A stretch of DNA of 64,000 nt, from NCBI GenBank assembly GCA_000697475.1, contig JNEU01001021.1:1-64000 (forward strand), in the 5' to 3' direction. How positions within the stretch are numbered: the stretch's first letter is position 1; each line of letters begins with the position of its first letter. Position numbers and translations under genes: made by a program. The notes under the pieces are model-generated. The model was not told the origin of the DNA. It saw nothing but the letters and a program-made list of their open reading frames with translations, and searched no databases. Of this stretch, positions 35,018 to 46,767 are shown one piece after another. Source of the DNA: Lichtheimia corymbifera B2541 (lineage: Eukaryota; Mucoromycota; Mucoromycetes; Mucorales; Lichtheimiaceae).

Positions 35018-36650
35018 TTATTGAAGAAGCAAGGCTGCCATTATGGATGCTGTAACGGTACCCAATGCCACCATATTGGATGAGAAACCAGAAGCTGCGC
35101 TTTCATCTTGATGATCCATTGAAATGATTTTGCCGTGAATGTCATCATCACCATCATTGTTGCCAGGTTGAGCAGTGGCAGATGGATTGGCATCAGTTGG
35201 ATTGGCTGAAGAAGATGCATTGTTGCTACTAGCAGTGGGAGCAGCAGCGGCATCGGCAGCAGAGCCAGAGGTGTGAATAGCGGGTGCGAGGCTGACAGTA
35301 TTCTTTTCCATATTGTAAACAGCGTACATTGAACGTAATGATGCTTCACCGATGATCCATGTCTCGCCGTCGGTGAGGCCCGTTCCAGAAACTGTGATAC
35401 CAAACATGCATGATTTTGCTGTATCAAGATAATCGGTGTCGATGGGAATGACAAGTTGCGAAACAGGTGTGCTGATAACGACAGGTTGATCTACCTTGTT
35501 GCTAGTGGAGGTGCTGATCTCAAAATTGACCGTTTTATCTTTTTGTTTGGCAATGCTACAATCGACACGGTAGACGCTGTTGGTTGCATCAAATGCATAT
35601 TTGCCAGCTCCTGCAACAGCCTTCACAATGCCGTCAGCATACTTTTTAGGGACCATGGTCAATGTGGTGCCGGTGTCAAGAATGAATCCTGCATTGGATG
35701 GTAATGCGACTTCATAGCCACTCGCCTTGATGCCTTGACCTGGCACGGTCCAATATAAATAGGTACCCGATGACGATCCCTTTTTGCCGCTGCCGACATT
35801 AGGTTTCACAAGATAGCCCGACGTATCATAATCAACCACTGGTACGGCTTGCAACGCTCCCTTGTATTTGGTCTTGTCTTCACCACCAAACATGATTTCA
35901 CCCGTAAGGCCATAGGCAAACATCTCATTCAGGTAAATGGAAAATACTGGATCTTGAAGTGTCTTTGCAAGGTTAAAAACAAAAGGAGTATCATCCTTCA
36001 CGCCACGTACGGTGTTCAAACCTGGGTATCCAAGACCCATAATGCCATTGGATTGCTCTCCACTGTTGACCATGCCGAGAATATCCTTGGTCGAAGATAC
36101 AAGAGCCACCTTTTGCTTGTCAACCTTGGCATTGCCAACAGTAACAGTATCAATGCCATAGACACCTTTGGCTTGACCAATGCCGTATTCAATTGAAAAT
36201 GGGTCCGTAAGCTTTTGATATGTAGAGGAACGGCTTGCATCGAATCGTTCGTAGGGGCATTGTGTAGGTGAACAACCTGTTGATGGAATCCACAATTCGG
36301 CGCTGTTGTTGTTGTTGTTGCAATAAAAGTCAATTCTCCATTATGACCGTTTTCATTGTTATTGTTGTGTGTGTGTACCTGCCAGTATCCAGAGTCAAAT
36401 TAAACTTTTGAGCGGGTGTACCAACGCCGATCTCGACCATGTATTCACGTCCAACAGCGTTATACAAGGCTGTTTTATCTGCTCGCTTTTCTAGCATGCC
36501 ACGCTTGAGATGAGCCAATTGTCCATTCTCGTTTCGAACAAGTGGTAAACGGATGACATTGTTGTTCTTTTCAGTAACCGGAAGGACAGCTGCTGCATCG
36601 GCACCCAAAAAGACACCCAGTGTTGCAAGTGCAATGCAAGACAAACGCAT
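35018..36650 (-). CDS. Second secreted GPI-anchored aspartic protease (A1)
   Basis: Exons 36650-36379 and 36302-35018; 518 residues. The intron again splits the Ser codon of the first active-site motif (LDTGSAELWIPS), the same position as in the neighbour, so the two are tandem duplicates. It has a signal peptide MRLSCIALATLGVFLGADAA, LEKR Kex2-like site before the mature start, and second motif FILDTGTTLTMVP. The tail has a Ser/Ala/Pro/Asn-rich stalk, acidic NDGDDDIHG and hydrophobic MVALGTVTASIMAALLLQ, fitting GPI anchoring. The yapsin-type insertion before the second aspartate is shorter than in the neighbour, suggesting specialised processing or substrate range. Confidence 0.92.
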
Positions 36651-37005
36651 GATAATAAAAATGAATGGAATGGATAAAAGGACTGGGAAGGGTTGTGAGG
36701 GGGAATTAAAGAGAGGGTAGAAAAAAAAAGTGAGAGAGAAAGAGGGAAAAAGACGTGGTGTACAATTGTTGTATTATTCAATAAATGCAATCACTCGGTT
36801 TTCAAGCGGAGGATGGCTAGCACAAAGGCAGTTACCATATGTAGCCGTGCGATATTCGCTGGTATCACGTCCAATTCTCGGTATATACACAGATTCCATC
36901 ACATCATCTTGAACCCAAATAAATCGTTTGTGCGTGTGTGTGTTGCCATGAAATGTCTTTTTGTTTTAAAAATAGAAGAAACGCAAATCATCAACTGTCT
37001 ATTAT
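36651..37005. other. Intergenic, no gene seen
   Basis: A 355-base gap between co-directional minus-strand genes. It is purine-rich on the plus strand near 36700-36760, i.e. a CT-rich promoter tract for the aspartic protease on the minus strand. Confidence 0.4.
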
Positions 37006-37698
37006 CTAATCCGTGCGCACCTTGAGATCAGAAAGGTCAGCCTGTTGACCGGCAATCAAACCACGGGGACTGGCACGCTCAAATGCTCTATAATGAATCA
37101 TTAGTATCATCAACATCCTGTTGCATTAAATTCAAAAGAAACTTACTCGGGATAACGCATGCGATAGATAGGAGCACGTTGAGCATCTTGAGCAATGAGT
37201 CTGTTGTGTGTGGTCCCCGATTATATTAGAATCGTGGTAAATCTTTCCAGACATTCTATTCATGTCATACCTGTATTCCGCGAGCTTTTCAGCTTGAGCC
37301 AAAGCTTCATTGCTAAGGCTATCCATCTTTTCCGAGGAGGTCATAAGGCCTTCGATCCACTTGGTGAACAAGTGCTTGTTGTCCTATTGCATACATGTAT
37401 CAATATCCACACCCTTTCGTACTCCACAACCTCTTTTATACCTCAGAGCTGTTATCGAAACGAAGCCAAAGAGCACCAGCAGCAACGGCGATCACGGTGT
37501 TTCTCCAAATGCTAGAGTTGAAGGCTGTTGTTTTTTGTTTACAATGTCAGCGTTTGGCGATTGGGGACGGGATAAAAACAAGTACAGGATCGATTGCTCA
37601 CATTCTTCAGGAAAAGATTCACCGGCTTGCTTAGTAGCATAAGTACGACGAGCAATGGCGGCACGGGATGCTGCAGTACGTGCGGTCGAAAAGAACAT
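37006..37698 (-). CDS. Mitochondrial complex I accessory subunit (17.8 kDa-like)
   Basis: Five exons: 37698-37602, 37524-37442, 37383-37271, 37200-37147, 37087-37006; 142 residues, every junction in frame. The N-terminus (MFFSTARTAASRAAIARRTYA) is a mitochondrial presequence rich in Arg/Ala/Ser. One membrane segment follows (NTVIAVAAGALWLRF), then a helical region and the C-terminal block RMRYPEAFERASPRGL, GQQADLSDLKV. The single membrane span and that C-terminal block resemble the fungal NADH:ubiquinone oxidoreductase subunit described in Neurospora as 17.8 kDa. The family assignment is from memory of this pattern; another small inner-membrane protein is possible. Five exons in a 690-base gene is dense. 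Confidence 0.6.
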
Positions 37699-38201
37699 TT
37701 TGGTGAGTGGGGAGGGTGGAAGGTTGAGGCCTTTTTTTCGTCGCTGAAAGAAGCACAACAGTGTTGTTGCTACTCTACGACCTGGTGGCAACTCCGATTA
37801 ACGTCATCAATGAGGCCGTCGTGGTGGCAACCATCACCCCATTGTATCCTCATCATACATATACAACCATTAATAAATAGGATAGGCGGATAATTATAAT
37901 GGCACGTTAGCGTATGTCTTTTCTTAATACATTATCATCATTCCTGCTCACGTGGGTCGTATTGCATAAAATGTTTTTCAAACCTCTGAACTCCATTGCT
38001 ACCTATCATGCACTGCTCTAAGCTCTTACTATCACAAGACGGGTAATGAATGACATGTGGAAAATGTTGAATATGTACAGTTTATAATCTAGTAAGAGAA
38101 ACGGTAATGTGCAAGGAAAAAAGATTTGGGATGGCAAAATAATTCTATCAGTAAGGTGCTACATCATCGCCCATGTAAAAGTGTATAAAAGGTGTATAAC
38201 A
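37699..38201. other. Intergenic, no gene seen
   Basis: A 500-base gap between two minus-strand genes. AT-rich, with no coding or RNA signal recognised. Confidence 0.4.
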
Positions 38202-40159
38202 TTAGCTGATGCCCAGAGAACGTTTGCTGAACTCGTATACAGCATAGCTGATACTGACCGATGGAACCACCTAAAAGTAATTGATGAACGTTTAGACACA
38301 CACATGCCATCCAAATAGTCATCCTCCCCCACATCAACATACCTTGAAAAGAGTAGGTCCCAATCCTTTATAAAATCCTCGAACTCCATCAGCTTGAAAA
38401 GTTTTCCTCGCAGCATCGAAGGCCGAAGAATAGTGATGTGGATGACCTGGTGTGCCTTGAGCTTGTAACCTAAGATAATATTACCAGCTTCAGTAAACAC
38501 ATGTCCCTTCTCCTTTGTTTTCCATCCATTTCCTTACCTTGTCCTGACAAGATTAAGTGGGTAAACAGTTGTGGCACCAATTGAGCCACTCACCATACCA
38601 CATGCCCATAGTACCAATACGTTGGGTAAAAAGTCATTGTTGTTGCCGCCGCCTTTCCGCTTGTCGCCTTGGGTTTGCATATAATTCAAGTAGGTCACTT
38701 TGAGCGTTTCATAAATACCTAACAATGATATTAATATTTGCCATCCATGCCCATCCATTCTTTATGACTTACCCATATCCAAAGCTTGATATGGAAAAAC
38801 ACCAAGCAAACCAAGTGTGAGACCTGGCCAAAATGCCCTGATGCCTTGAGCACGATACATGGCTTTGGCAGTATTCAGTACAAAGAATCGATCAGCAGTT
38901 GCATTGGTCGTAACACTTTTTGCAGCAGTGGTGGTGGTGGTAGCAGCAGCAGCAGCAACTTGTTGTTGTTGTCCTTTGGTAGACATGATGCGTGTTTTTA
39001 GCGTCTCAACAGGATAAATGCAAAACTGTGAGCATAAACCAGCGACACCACCAGCAACAAATCGAGCACCAACAGGGATGGCATTCTTATCTTCAACACC
39101 GGTAAACTGAGCAAGCAAGGTTTTGGCTGTTTCAAACACATAAAACTTGATGGCTGATTCGGGGATGATCTTAATGACATTGAGACCATTGCCAACAAAG
39201 AAAGCACGGAAGCCTCCTTGTGCATAAATAGCACGTACAGCGCCTACAATGGATGTGGAAGGGGCTGCACGACAAGTAGCGCCATCAGGCCTTGGTGATG
39301 TTTGAGTGATCAAGTACACCTTGAGTCGATCCAAAGGAGCAGTACATGTACGTGAGACGGCACCAGCAATACCACCCGCTGCCAAGTACTTGTATGCATT
39401 CTGAGCCGCTTCGTCCGTGTGCGAAAATGCCACTTCAGCATCTTGAGTCAACTGTGTGGATGTCTGATAATATTGGTAGATCTCGCGTAACGTGGTTTGT
39501 TGTGGCAATAACTAATGGGTTGTCTTAGCAACGCGCTTGAACATCATCCCCATTTGGGTACTTACCAATAAGAAATCACGCCAATCTTGGAAATCAATGT
39601 ATCCATTGCCCTCTATTTACATATATCCTTAATCTCTTCATGCCTTTATCCAATATAAATCCCTGATCTTACCAGTATCAATAGCATGAATGAATTCATC
39701 GAGTTCTTCCTTGGTGACGCGGATGCCAGCTGCCCTGAGTGCTGATTCAAGATCACTTGCTCGAAGCACATGATCACCCGAAGTATTGATTTGAGAGAAA
39801 AGGTCCCAGAGCTCTTTTTCTTTTTCCAACACGTATGCCCTGAATTCATCATAGTCGATTGCTCCATCACGTGCTGTATCACATTTGGCCAACAAGTCGG
39901 TTGCGTAGCGTGTGTGTGCTGGCAAGTGGGTCAACTTTAGAAATCCACGTAGAATGGCATCCGCATCGAGAAGGCCGGTGCCATTGCTGTCGAGTGAGTC
40001 AAAGAGGCTCCTGATACGACGTTCACGTTCTCCAGCTTTTTCGTCATAATAAGGGTGGTGGCCACCATTACTACTACTGTTGCTACTGTCACCAAGGCTG
40101 CCACCTCCTCCTGCTGCTGCTGTTGCTGCTCCTCCTCCTTGTTCTTCTCCTATTGACAT
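38202..40159 (-). CDS. Calcium-regulated mitochondrial carrier (SLC25A24/Sal1-type)
   Basis: Six exons: 40159-39673, 39612-39566, 39511-38773, 38718-38538, 38469-38343, 38270-38202; 549 residues, all in frame. The N-terminal half holds EF-hands: DSLDSNGTGLLDAD, KCDTARDGAIDYDEF, a weak third, and IDTGEGNGYIDFQDW (split by two introns). The C-terminal half has three carrier repeats with signatures PLDRLK, PVETLK and PLNLVR. The layout matches short Ca-binding carriers that exchange ATP-Mg for phosphate across the inner mitochondrial membrane. The calcium-sensing half faces the intermembrane space. A Gly/Ser-rich 40-residue start and a Gln/Ala/Thr loop (genomic 38890-38980) are lineage-specific additions. 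Substrate is inferred from family. Confidence 0.9.
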
Positions 40160-41416
40160 GGTATATGCTGAATGGTGGTGGTGGCAGTCGATTCAAGAGT
40201 AGCCAATGGGGTGTTGCAGGAACACGTTGTTTGGGTGAATGGAAAGAGTGGAGTGGAATCGAGTTGCGGAACTGGTTGAGTGTTTTGTTTTTCTTTGTTT
40301 TTGCGCGCTTAAAGCCGCACACACATGCACACACAAAGCGCTAAAAGAGAGAGAGGGGGAAAAAGAGAAAAAGACAATACAAGAAGACCTTGAATATATG
40401 ATTCACCAGATAGCGACAAGACAAAATTTGATAGTGGAGAGTAGCCCGTCGTCGTCGTCGTCGTCGTCACCTAAATCTAAACCCACTACCACTACCGCCG
40501 CTCTAATGATAAAGAATATGATGATGATACCTTGTCGCGCGTGAGCAATAACATGTTCCTGATCCATGACAGCTCCCATTTGGGCTGCCCCACTTCCCAT
40601 AAACATCTCTCTCCTCAGCAGTCGCCTAAATTCTACAGACACAACATCCCACAAAGTACTCATTTCATCCAATGTGACACACCCGGGTCACGTCGTTAGT
40701 TGCTCATGTGAGATCTTAACCCATCAATATACGACAAAAAAAGGAGCACAAATGCTTCACTGTTTACATTTCTCCTTTAGCATACACACATACACAAAGG
40801 AGTCAATCCTCTCCATTCATGGTTTTTGTGGTTATCCATCACGTCAAGCATCAAATTCCCGAGAGATAGCACTATATGCCGATGGATCTACATGTTGCCA
40901 TGGCAGCAGAACAACATAGAGATGAGGGATGGTGGCAGGAGCCACATGTTCTTTTTCAAGCAGGGGTGACCTTTATAACAACACGCCATCATTCGGGGCA
41001 TTTACATGGTCTGTGTGTTGATAGAGTGTTCTTACGCGTGTTGTTAGATATATATGTATCCATGCGCAACACACTACATTGCAGTTTCACAGACATTGTA
41101 CTTATGAAGATGCATCTATCGGAAAAAAGTGTCATGCATTCGGCTGTACTTTGGTTTGCATCGAATGAGTCAAGCAAGTTAGCCGGAAACAATCGGGCCA
41201 TTGGAAATCGGAGCTGAGGTTGATCCATAAGGGCCATGATGTTGGCCCATTGGGTCCCACAAAACCAAAACAAGAAACAGATTTTTTTTTCTTTCCTTGC
41301 ATGCTTTCTTCTTTTTCTTTCTCCCTTTTCTTCTCCACAGTTTAATTCTTTCTCTCTCCCCATTCAACCGCACTTTGTTTCCCTTTTCACCACCCACCGA
41401 TTATTGAACGACGAGA
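40160..41416. promoter_or_regulatory. Divergent promoter region between the carrier and MDM34
   Basis: This is 1.26 kb between divergently transcribed mitochondrial genes. The last 120 bases before the MDM34 start are strongly CT-rich (runs of T and C from about 41280). A GTC microsatellite lies near 40448-40470. No gene recognised. Confidence 0.4.
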
Positions 41417-42890
41417 ATGGCCTTTCGGTTCAACTGGCCCGAATTCGATGCCGGCTTCTATGATGAAGCTAAAATACAACTGGAAACGGCTCTCAACAAA
41501 GGCAACAAGCCGAAAAATATTGTCGACCACATTACTGTCAAAGAATTACACATGGGTAGCAAGGTAATTAACACCACCAGCGCGTAAACATGACGACTTA
41601 TCAGCATGGGTGTAATAGCCACCAGAGCTTGAAATCCTTGAAGTGGGCGAGCTTACAACGGACAAGTTCCGTGGCATTTTTAAACTCACTTATGCAGGCG
41701 ATGCATACATTGTTTTGCAAACCAAAGTGCAGGTGAGAAAGGGCTTCATTGAACCTTGTCTATAACAATTCCTAACGACAATGTAGGCAAATCCAATGCA
41801 TAATAAGCAACCATCCGATCCACGACAACGTCTCTTTCGACCCGGTATTCTTGCAGCTGACAAACCATTGGTGGTTCCAATGCTTTTGCGGATTAGCGAT
41901 TTGAAACTACGAGGCATTGTGGTGTTGGTAGTGTCCAAAACGAAGGGCATTACCCTTGTGTTCAAGAACGATCCATTAGAGAGTATCATCATCAGTTCAA
42001 CTTTTGACAGCGTCACGAGCGTGCGAAACTTTTTACAACGCGAGATTGAAAAGCAGCTGCGTAAACTCTTCCAAGAGGATCTGCCGGTCATGATTCACAA
42101 CCTTAGCGTGCGCCATCTTCAAACAAAGCAGGAGCAACAGGAACAACAAGAACGTGCATCCGCTTGCAGCAGCAGCAGCAGCAGTATTGGTAGTCAAACA
42201 CCAATGTCCGTCAATGGTCTTCCAACACCACCACCACCTTTATCCTCTTCATCATCATCATCCATGTTTATCGATGACGATGATCGATTATCATCCCTTT
42301 CATGTTCTTTGCCACAAACGCCAGCCGATACTGAATTCTTTGAGATGCCACCTCCTTACATACCACAAGACTTTGCCGATCTTTATCCTACTGTGATGGA
42401 CAAGCCTTCATACGGTGGTGGTGGTGGTGCACTTGGCTTGCGAACCTCTTTACCATCATCCTACTGCACATCCGAACATGATACCTATAGCCAGTGCATG
42501 TCCTTGATGGAATATGGATCGCTGTGTAGTGAGGATTCCAGTCGCAGCAGTATCATGGCAGCATCCACCAGTATCTATGACGATGATCCTGAGAATGCAC
42601 CATGGTATGTGATGGAAGGTCCCGAGATCCCATCCTTGGTGGCACTGGATGCATCGGCTGAACTTGTTCCAAGCTTTCCACAAGAGATTGTTTTACGCCC
42701 TACAGAAAATGGTCTTGCAGCACGGCTGGCCCAGTTGACAAGCACCCATCATACTCTTTCATTATTGTCACCTGCGGTTGCACACTCTATTTGTCGAAGT
42801 TCACCGCATAATACCATGGTAGCTACTCGACAACGAAGACGTCGTAACAAGGTGCCCAAACGTCGCATCATTCGGTTATCAGGATTCTAA
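41417..42890 (+). CDS. MDM34: MDM34, ERMES complex subunit
   Basis: Exons 41417-41563, 41619-41732, 41787-42890; 454 residues. The start [19 protein letters not shown], the block [20 protein letters not shown] with [12 protein letters not shown] and the segment [20 protein letters not shown] are characteristic of fungal Mdm34. The SMP lipid-binding domain covers about residues 1-205. ERMES tethers ER to mitochondria and carries phospholipids between them; Mdm34 sits on the outer mitochondrial membrane. The C-terminal half is low complexity and ends in a basic [23 protein letters not shown] is absent from animals and plants, which supports a fungal source. Confidence 0.95.
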
Positions 42891-43151
42891 TCCTACTAGA
42901 AACTCACACACACACACATAGTTGCATATTCTCTAACACACCACCTTTATCCGCTCTCCCTCTTCTCATTGATTCGATCCAATTGTGTACATAATACCCC
43001 CTTCTTTCCAAAAACCATCATGCTATTTTTTTTTGAAAATATATATGCCTTGTTCAAATATCAATGATGATGATGATGTCAAATGTGTCGGTGTGTATTT
43101 GATCGCATAGCAACGCGTTTATTTCCTTTTTCCCTTTGTTCCTTTGCCAAC

Positions 43152-44317
43152 ATGTCACTCTTTTCTAAAGTTGTCCGATGCATGCGCACGATTGCACCCC
43201 TCGAGTTGGCTGATACTACGTGGGATAACGTTGGCATCCTTGTAGGCAAGTACTGGATTGTGTTGTGGTGCTCTTGATGGGGGGGGCTAACGCCGTGTTC
43301 TTTAGAGCCTCCATTCCCTGCCACCCACTCGAACAAGGTCTTTTTGACCATTGATTTGACACCCCAGGTGCTCGATGAGGCGCTCTCTGATCCTTCTGTA
43401 AGTATAGAGCTTGGGTACTGAAGAGGAGACAGCTTCTTACTGTTGTTGTACGCGTCAAAAGATTGGTGCCATTGTTGCATATCACCCTCCTATTTTCCGT
43501 GCCATGAAGCGTTTGACTCAAGATGATGTAAAGCAAAGTATGGTAACCAAAGCTATTGCACGTGGTATTGGTATCTATTCTCCACACACGGCCTGTGACA
43601 ATTGCGTGGATGGTGGTAAGTAAAGGAGTTGGAAGGATAGCATTGGAACAAGGTGCTTACAACGTCGGTATAGTCAACGACTGGCTTGCTAGCGGTTTGG
43701 GCAAAGGGAATGTGCAAACCATTATTCCAGCTCAAGATCCTCCAGAAGGTAAGTAATGGATATCAATACATGACGCATACAATACTGAGGAGTGTGATTG
43801 GAATAGGTCAAGAACAAGCAGGCACCGGTCGTGTCTTTACATATGATACTCCTACTCCTATTTCGACTGTCATTGAGAATGTCAAGAAGCATATTGGATT
43901 GCCCTATTGTAAGTAGGAACTGCGTAATATGATTGAGACTTTTTTGCTAACATGTTGCCAGTACGTGTTGCTGAGGCTTCCAAGGATCACGTAATTCAGA
44001 CCGTGGCTATTTGTGCTGGTTCAGGCTCATCGGTGCTTAACCCTGTCAAGGCGGATCTGTTTTTGACGGGCGAGATGGGACATCATGATGTCTTGGCTGC
44101 TGTAGCTCAAGGCACGAGTGTCATTTTGTGTATGTATACTTGCAATGGTGATGATGACATGACTTTTACTCATATTATATTTATAGGTGAACATTCCAAC
44201 ACTGAACGTGGATATCTGAGTGCTGTTCTCAAGGATAAGCTCCAATCCATGCTACAACAGGATGGTATTCAAGTGGTAGTGAGTCAAGTAGATAAGGACC
44301 CATTGGTGATCCAATAA
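43152..44317 (+). CDS. NIF3: NIF3-like (GTP cyclohydrolase 1 type 2/NIF3 family) protein
   Basis: Seven exons: 43152-43245, 43306-43397, 43462-43615, 43674-43748, 43807-43908, 43962-44129, 44187-44317; 271 residues. Family blocks in order: DTTWDNVGILVEPP, VAYHPPIFRAMKRLT, GIYSPHTACDN, VNDWLASGLG, ICAGSGSSVL, FLTGEMGHHD and CEHSNTERGYL. The His, Asp and Glu residues in these blocks form the two-metal site known in the family. Biochemical role is unsettled, a conserved metal-dependent hydrolase-like fold. The first intron uses a GC donor (GCAAGT); the conserved VEPP junction forces it. It lies 260 bases after MDM34 on the same strand and converges on the uS8m gene. Confidence 0.92.
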
Positions 44318-44487
44318 ACCCATGTTTGGGATTCATCTAAACTTTTTTATTATATAAACAAGAGAGAGTGTGTGTGATGTGACGAACAATTACAATGAGG
44401 ATGGTGAACAATGGCTGAGTTTTGGTAATGGTGGGGGTGGGTGGGTGAGGGAGTTGTTGTTGTTGTGATGTTTGATGGAAAAGATGT

Positions 44488-44949
44488 TTAAGATGCACGG
44501 CAAAGGATCTCACCACCCACGTTCTTCTTGATAGCTTCTTGAATCTCGAGGACACCACGGTTCGTGTTCATGACAGCAATTTCACCTGGTTGAAGGGGCT
44601 TGATGAACTTTGCACGACGACCACTAGCAATTTGCTTCATTTCAGTGACAGAAAACGTGACCTTTTTGGATGGCTTGCTGACAACAGACAACTGGGAGAG
44701 GGTGGGTGAATTATCCTTGTACTTGAGAGACAACCAAAGACGACGGGTAGCCACGTTTTCATTGGTGGTGGGGGTATACTCGGCATCAGGGCCCTGGTGA
44801 TTGCCACGCACAACCGACGACAAGAAACCTTCACGATACAAAATGTTGGCGATCGCCAAGTTCATTTTCGTCTCAGGAATGGCAATCGACTGCAAACGTG
44901 ATCGGAAGCCGTTTTGGATACGGGCGCATAAATCGTAGACTCGTGGCAT
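44488..44949 (-). CDS. MRPS8: Mitochondrial ribosomal protein uS8 (MRPS8)
   Basis: A single-exon frame of 153 residues. The start MPRVYDLCARIQNGFRSR and NLAIANILYREGFLSSV match the uS8 N-terminal domain (bacterial S8 has a similar helix then KxLxxEGFI). The end KKNVGGEILCRAS matches the C-terminal GGEILCxVW-type block. uS8 binds small-subunit rRNA helix 21 and organises the central domain; here in the mitochondrial ribosome. No clear presequence is seen, which is usual for this protein in fungi. Confidence 0.88.
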   Translation of the reverse strand: MPRVYDLCARIQNGFRSRLQSIAIPETKMNLAIANILYREGFLSSVVRGNHQGPDAEYTPTTNENVATRRLWLSLKYKDNSPTLSQLSVVSKPSKKVTFSVTEMKQIASGRRAKFIKPLQPGEIAVMNTNRGVLEIQEAIKKNVGGEILCRAS

Positions 44950-45118
44950 TTAGGGTCGCTGTTGTTGTTTTTTTTCCAACAAAGAGAGAGAGTGTGTGGA
45001 TATCAAGTATGGAAATCAGCATCAGCCGCCCAGACATCTCGCTCTTTTTATTCCCTCCCGTGTGACTGGTGATAATGGAAGGTGGTGGACACTATTCGAC
45101 TATGTATGACAACTATCA

Positions 45119-46501
45119 TCATTGCAACATGGCTAAACTCTCGCCGTCATTATAAATCAAAAGATTGGTCGTATCCTTGGGCAAATTGGAAAGCTTATCA
45201 CGAGTAGCAAGATCGAGAATCTTTTGCTTGATTTTCTTGGGATCCACGGGTTGTGTGCCATTATTCTCAGCCATGCTCACAAAGTAAGCAGCCAGACCAG
45301 CCACATGAGGAGAAGCCATGGATGTACCACTGATCGTGTTGGTTGAATCAGGACCACTATTCCATATACTGAGAATATTTTCACCAGGAGCGAACACATC
45401 GACACAAGGACCATGATTACTGAAATAAGCTCTTTCGTCACGGATGTTTGATGCACCCACAGTGATGGCATTCTCAGCACCAGCAGGTGAGTATTGACAA
45501 GCATTGCGATTATCATTACCAGCTGCCACTGAGAACACCATGCCACTCTTGACAGCTTCATTCACAGCCATATTGAGCGCATTGGATCGTCCACCACCCA
45601 AACTCATATTGGCAACTGAGCCCTTGTACTTGTGACCAGCACGTGATGCATCCAATTGATGTTGCTCAGTGGCCCAATTCACACCTGCCAAGACACCAGA
45701 CATGCTACCAGAACCATTGGATCGTAATACTTTGACAGCCACAGGTCGTGCTTTCTTGGCCACACCAAACCGTTTACCAGCAATGGTACCAGCACAGTGA
45801 GATCCATGCCCGTTGCCATCTTCATCGGCTTCATTTTCAGGGATGGTGATACCCCACTCAGCACGGCCTTCAAAATCATGGTGCTTGACATTGATGCCAG
45901 TATCAATCACGTAAACTTTGACGTCTTCTCCACCTTGGCCCTTGTGTGGATATTTGTTGAAGGTGCTCAGACTCAATGCATTACGATGTGAAATACGTGC
46001 AAGGCCCCAAGGTGCATTACGCTGCATTTCGGAAGTATATACCATCGAATCATGCTCCACATACGCAACCTATTAACATAAAGTTAGGAGATTTTTTTCT
46101 TGCTACTGCTATTGTGGTGATATACTTGCATCAGGCGATCGTCGAATGTGTTCAAGCGTCTCGGATGAAAACTTGCCACTATATCCACGCCATGTTGGGC
46201 TGTCATACGTGTATTGGATACCCATCAGCGCCTCGCTATCCAAGAAATAGTCGTTGTGCGCCTTGCCAGGGATGGATGACATATCACTCACCCACGAACA
46301 ATGGCCTAACGCTTGTGTCGAATCCACATGGTCTTTGAGGACAACAATGTACGAGTCGGAAATCGCTTCACCTTCCATAGGCATATGAAGAGGGGCTAGC
46401 CCAAGATCATTGTCGTGAACAGGAATAAAGGATGCAGTGGCATGTGAAGAAGCTACAAGAAGGATTGCACTTGATATCCAAAAAGTCAATTTGTTGGTCA
46501 T
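45119..46501 (-). CDS. Secreted proteinase K-type subtilase (S8A)
   Basis: Exons 46501-46130 and 46069-45119; 440 residues. Signal peptide MTNKLTFWISSAILLVASS, then an inhibitor I9 propeptide (SYIVVLKDHVDS ... FSSETLEHIRRSPD). The catalytic triad is in order: Asp in VYVIDTGINV (near 180), His in GHGSHCAGT, Ser in GTSMASPHVAG, with oxyanion Asn in AAGNDNRNAC. Length and organisation match fungal secreted proteases such as proteinase K and vacuolar Prb1. The intron has a GC donor (GCAAGT): with it HIRRSPD joins VAYVEHDS in frame, the canonical end of the propeptide; a GT donor four bases later would break the frame. Likely nutritional protease. Confidence 0.92.
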
Positions 46502-46767
46502 GTTGATATAAAAGTGAAAGAGATGCGTTGTACCGGAACGCAAACAAGTTTATTAAAAGCTGTGTATGTTGTGTGTAAATTCACCTTGTATGTGTTGTGC
46601 GTAGAAAATCGCCGGTATGTGAAAAAGATGATAGGTTGATGATATTGCATGTGTGTATGTGTGTGCGTGTATATGAGTGAATAAGAAGCGGGAAAAGACT
46701 ATAATACACACACAACCCCAAAATGTATCACCATCAAGTATTTACAGGCTCTGTTGATGTTGATTAA

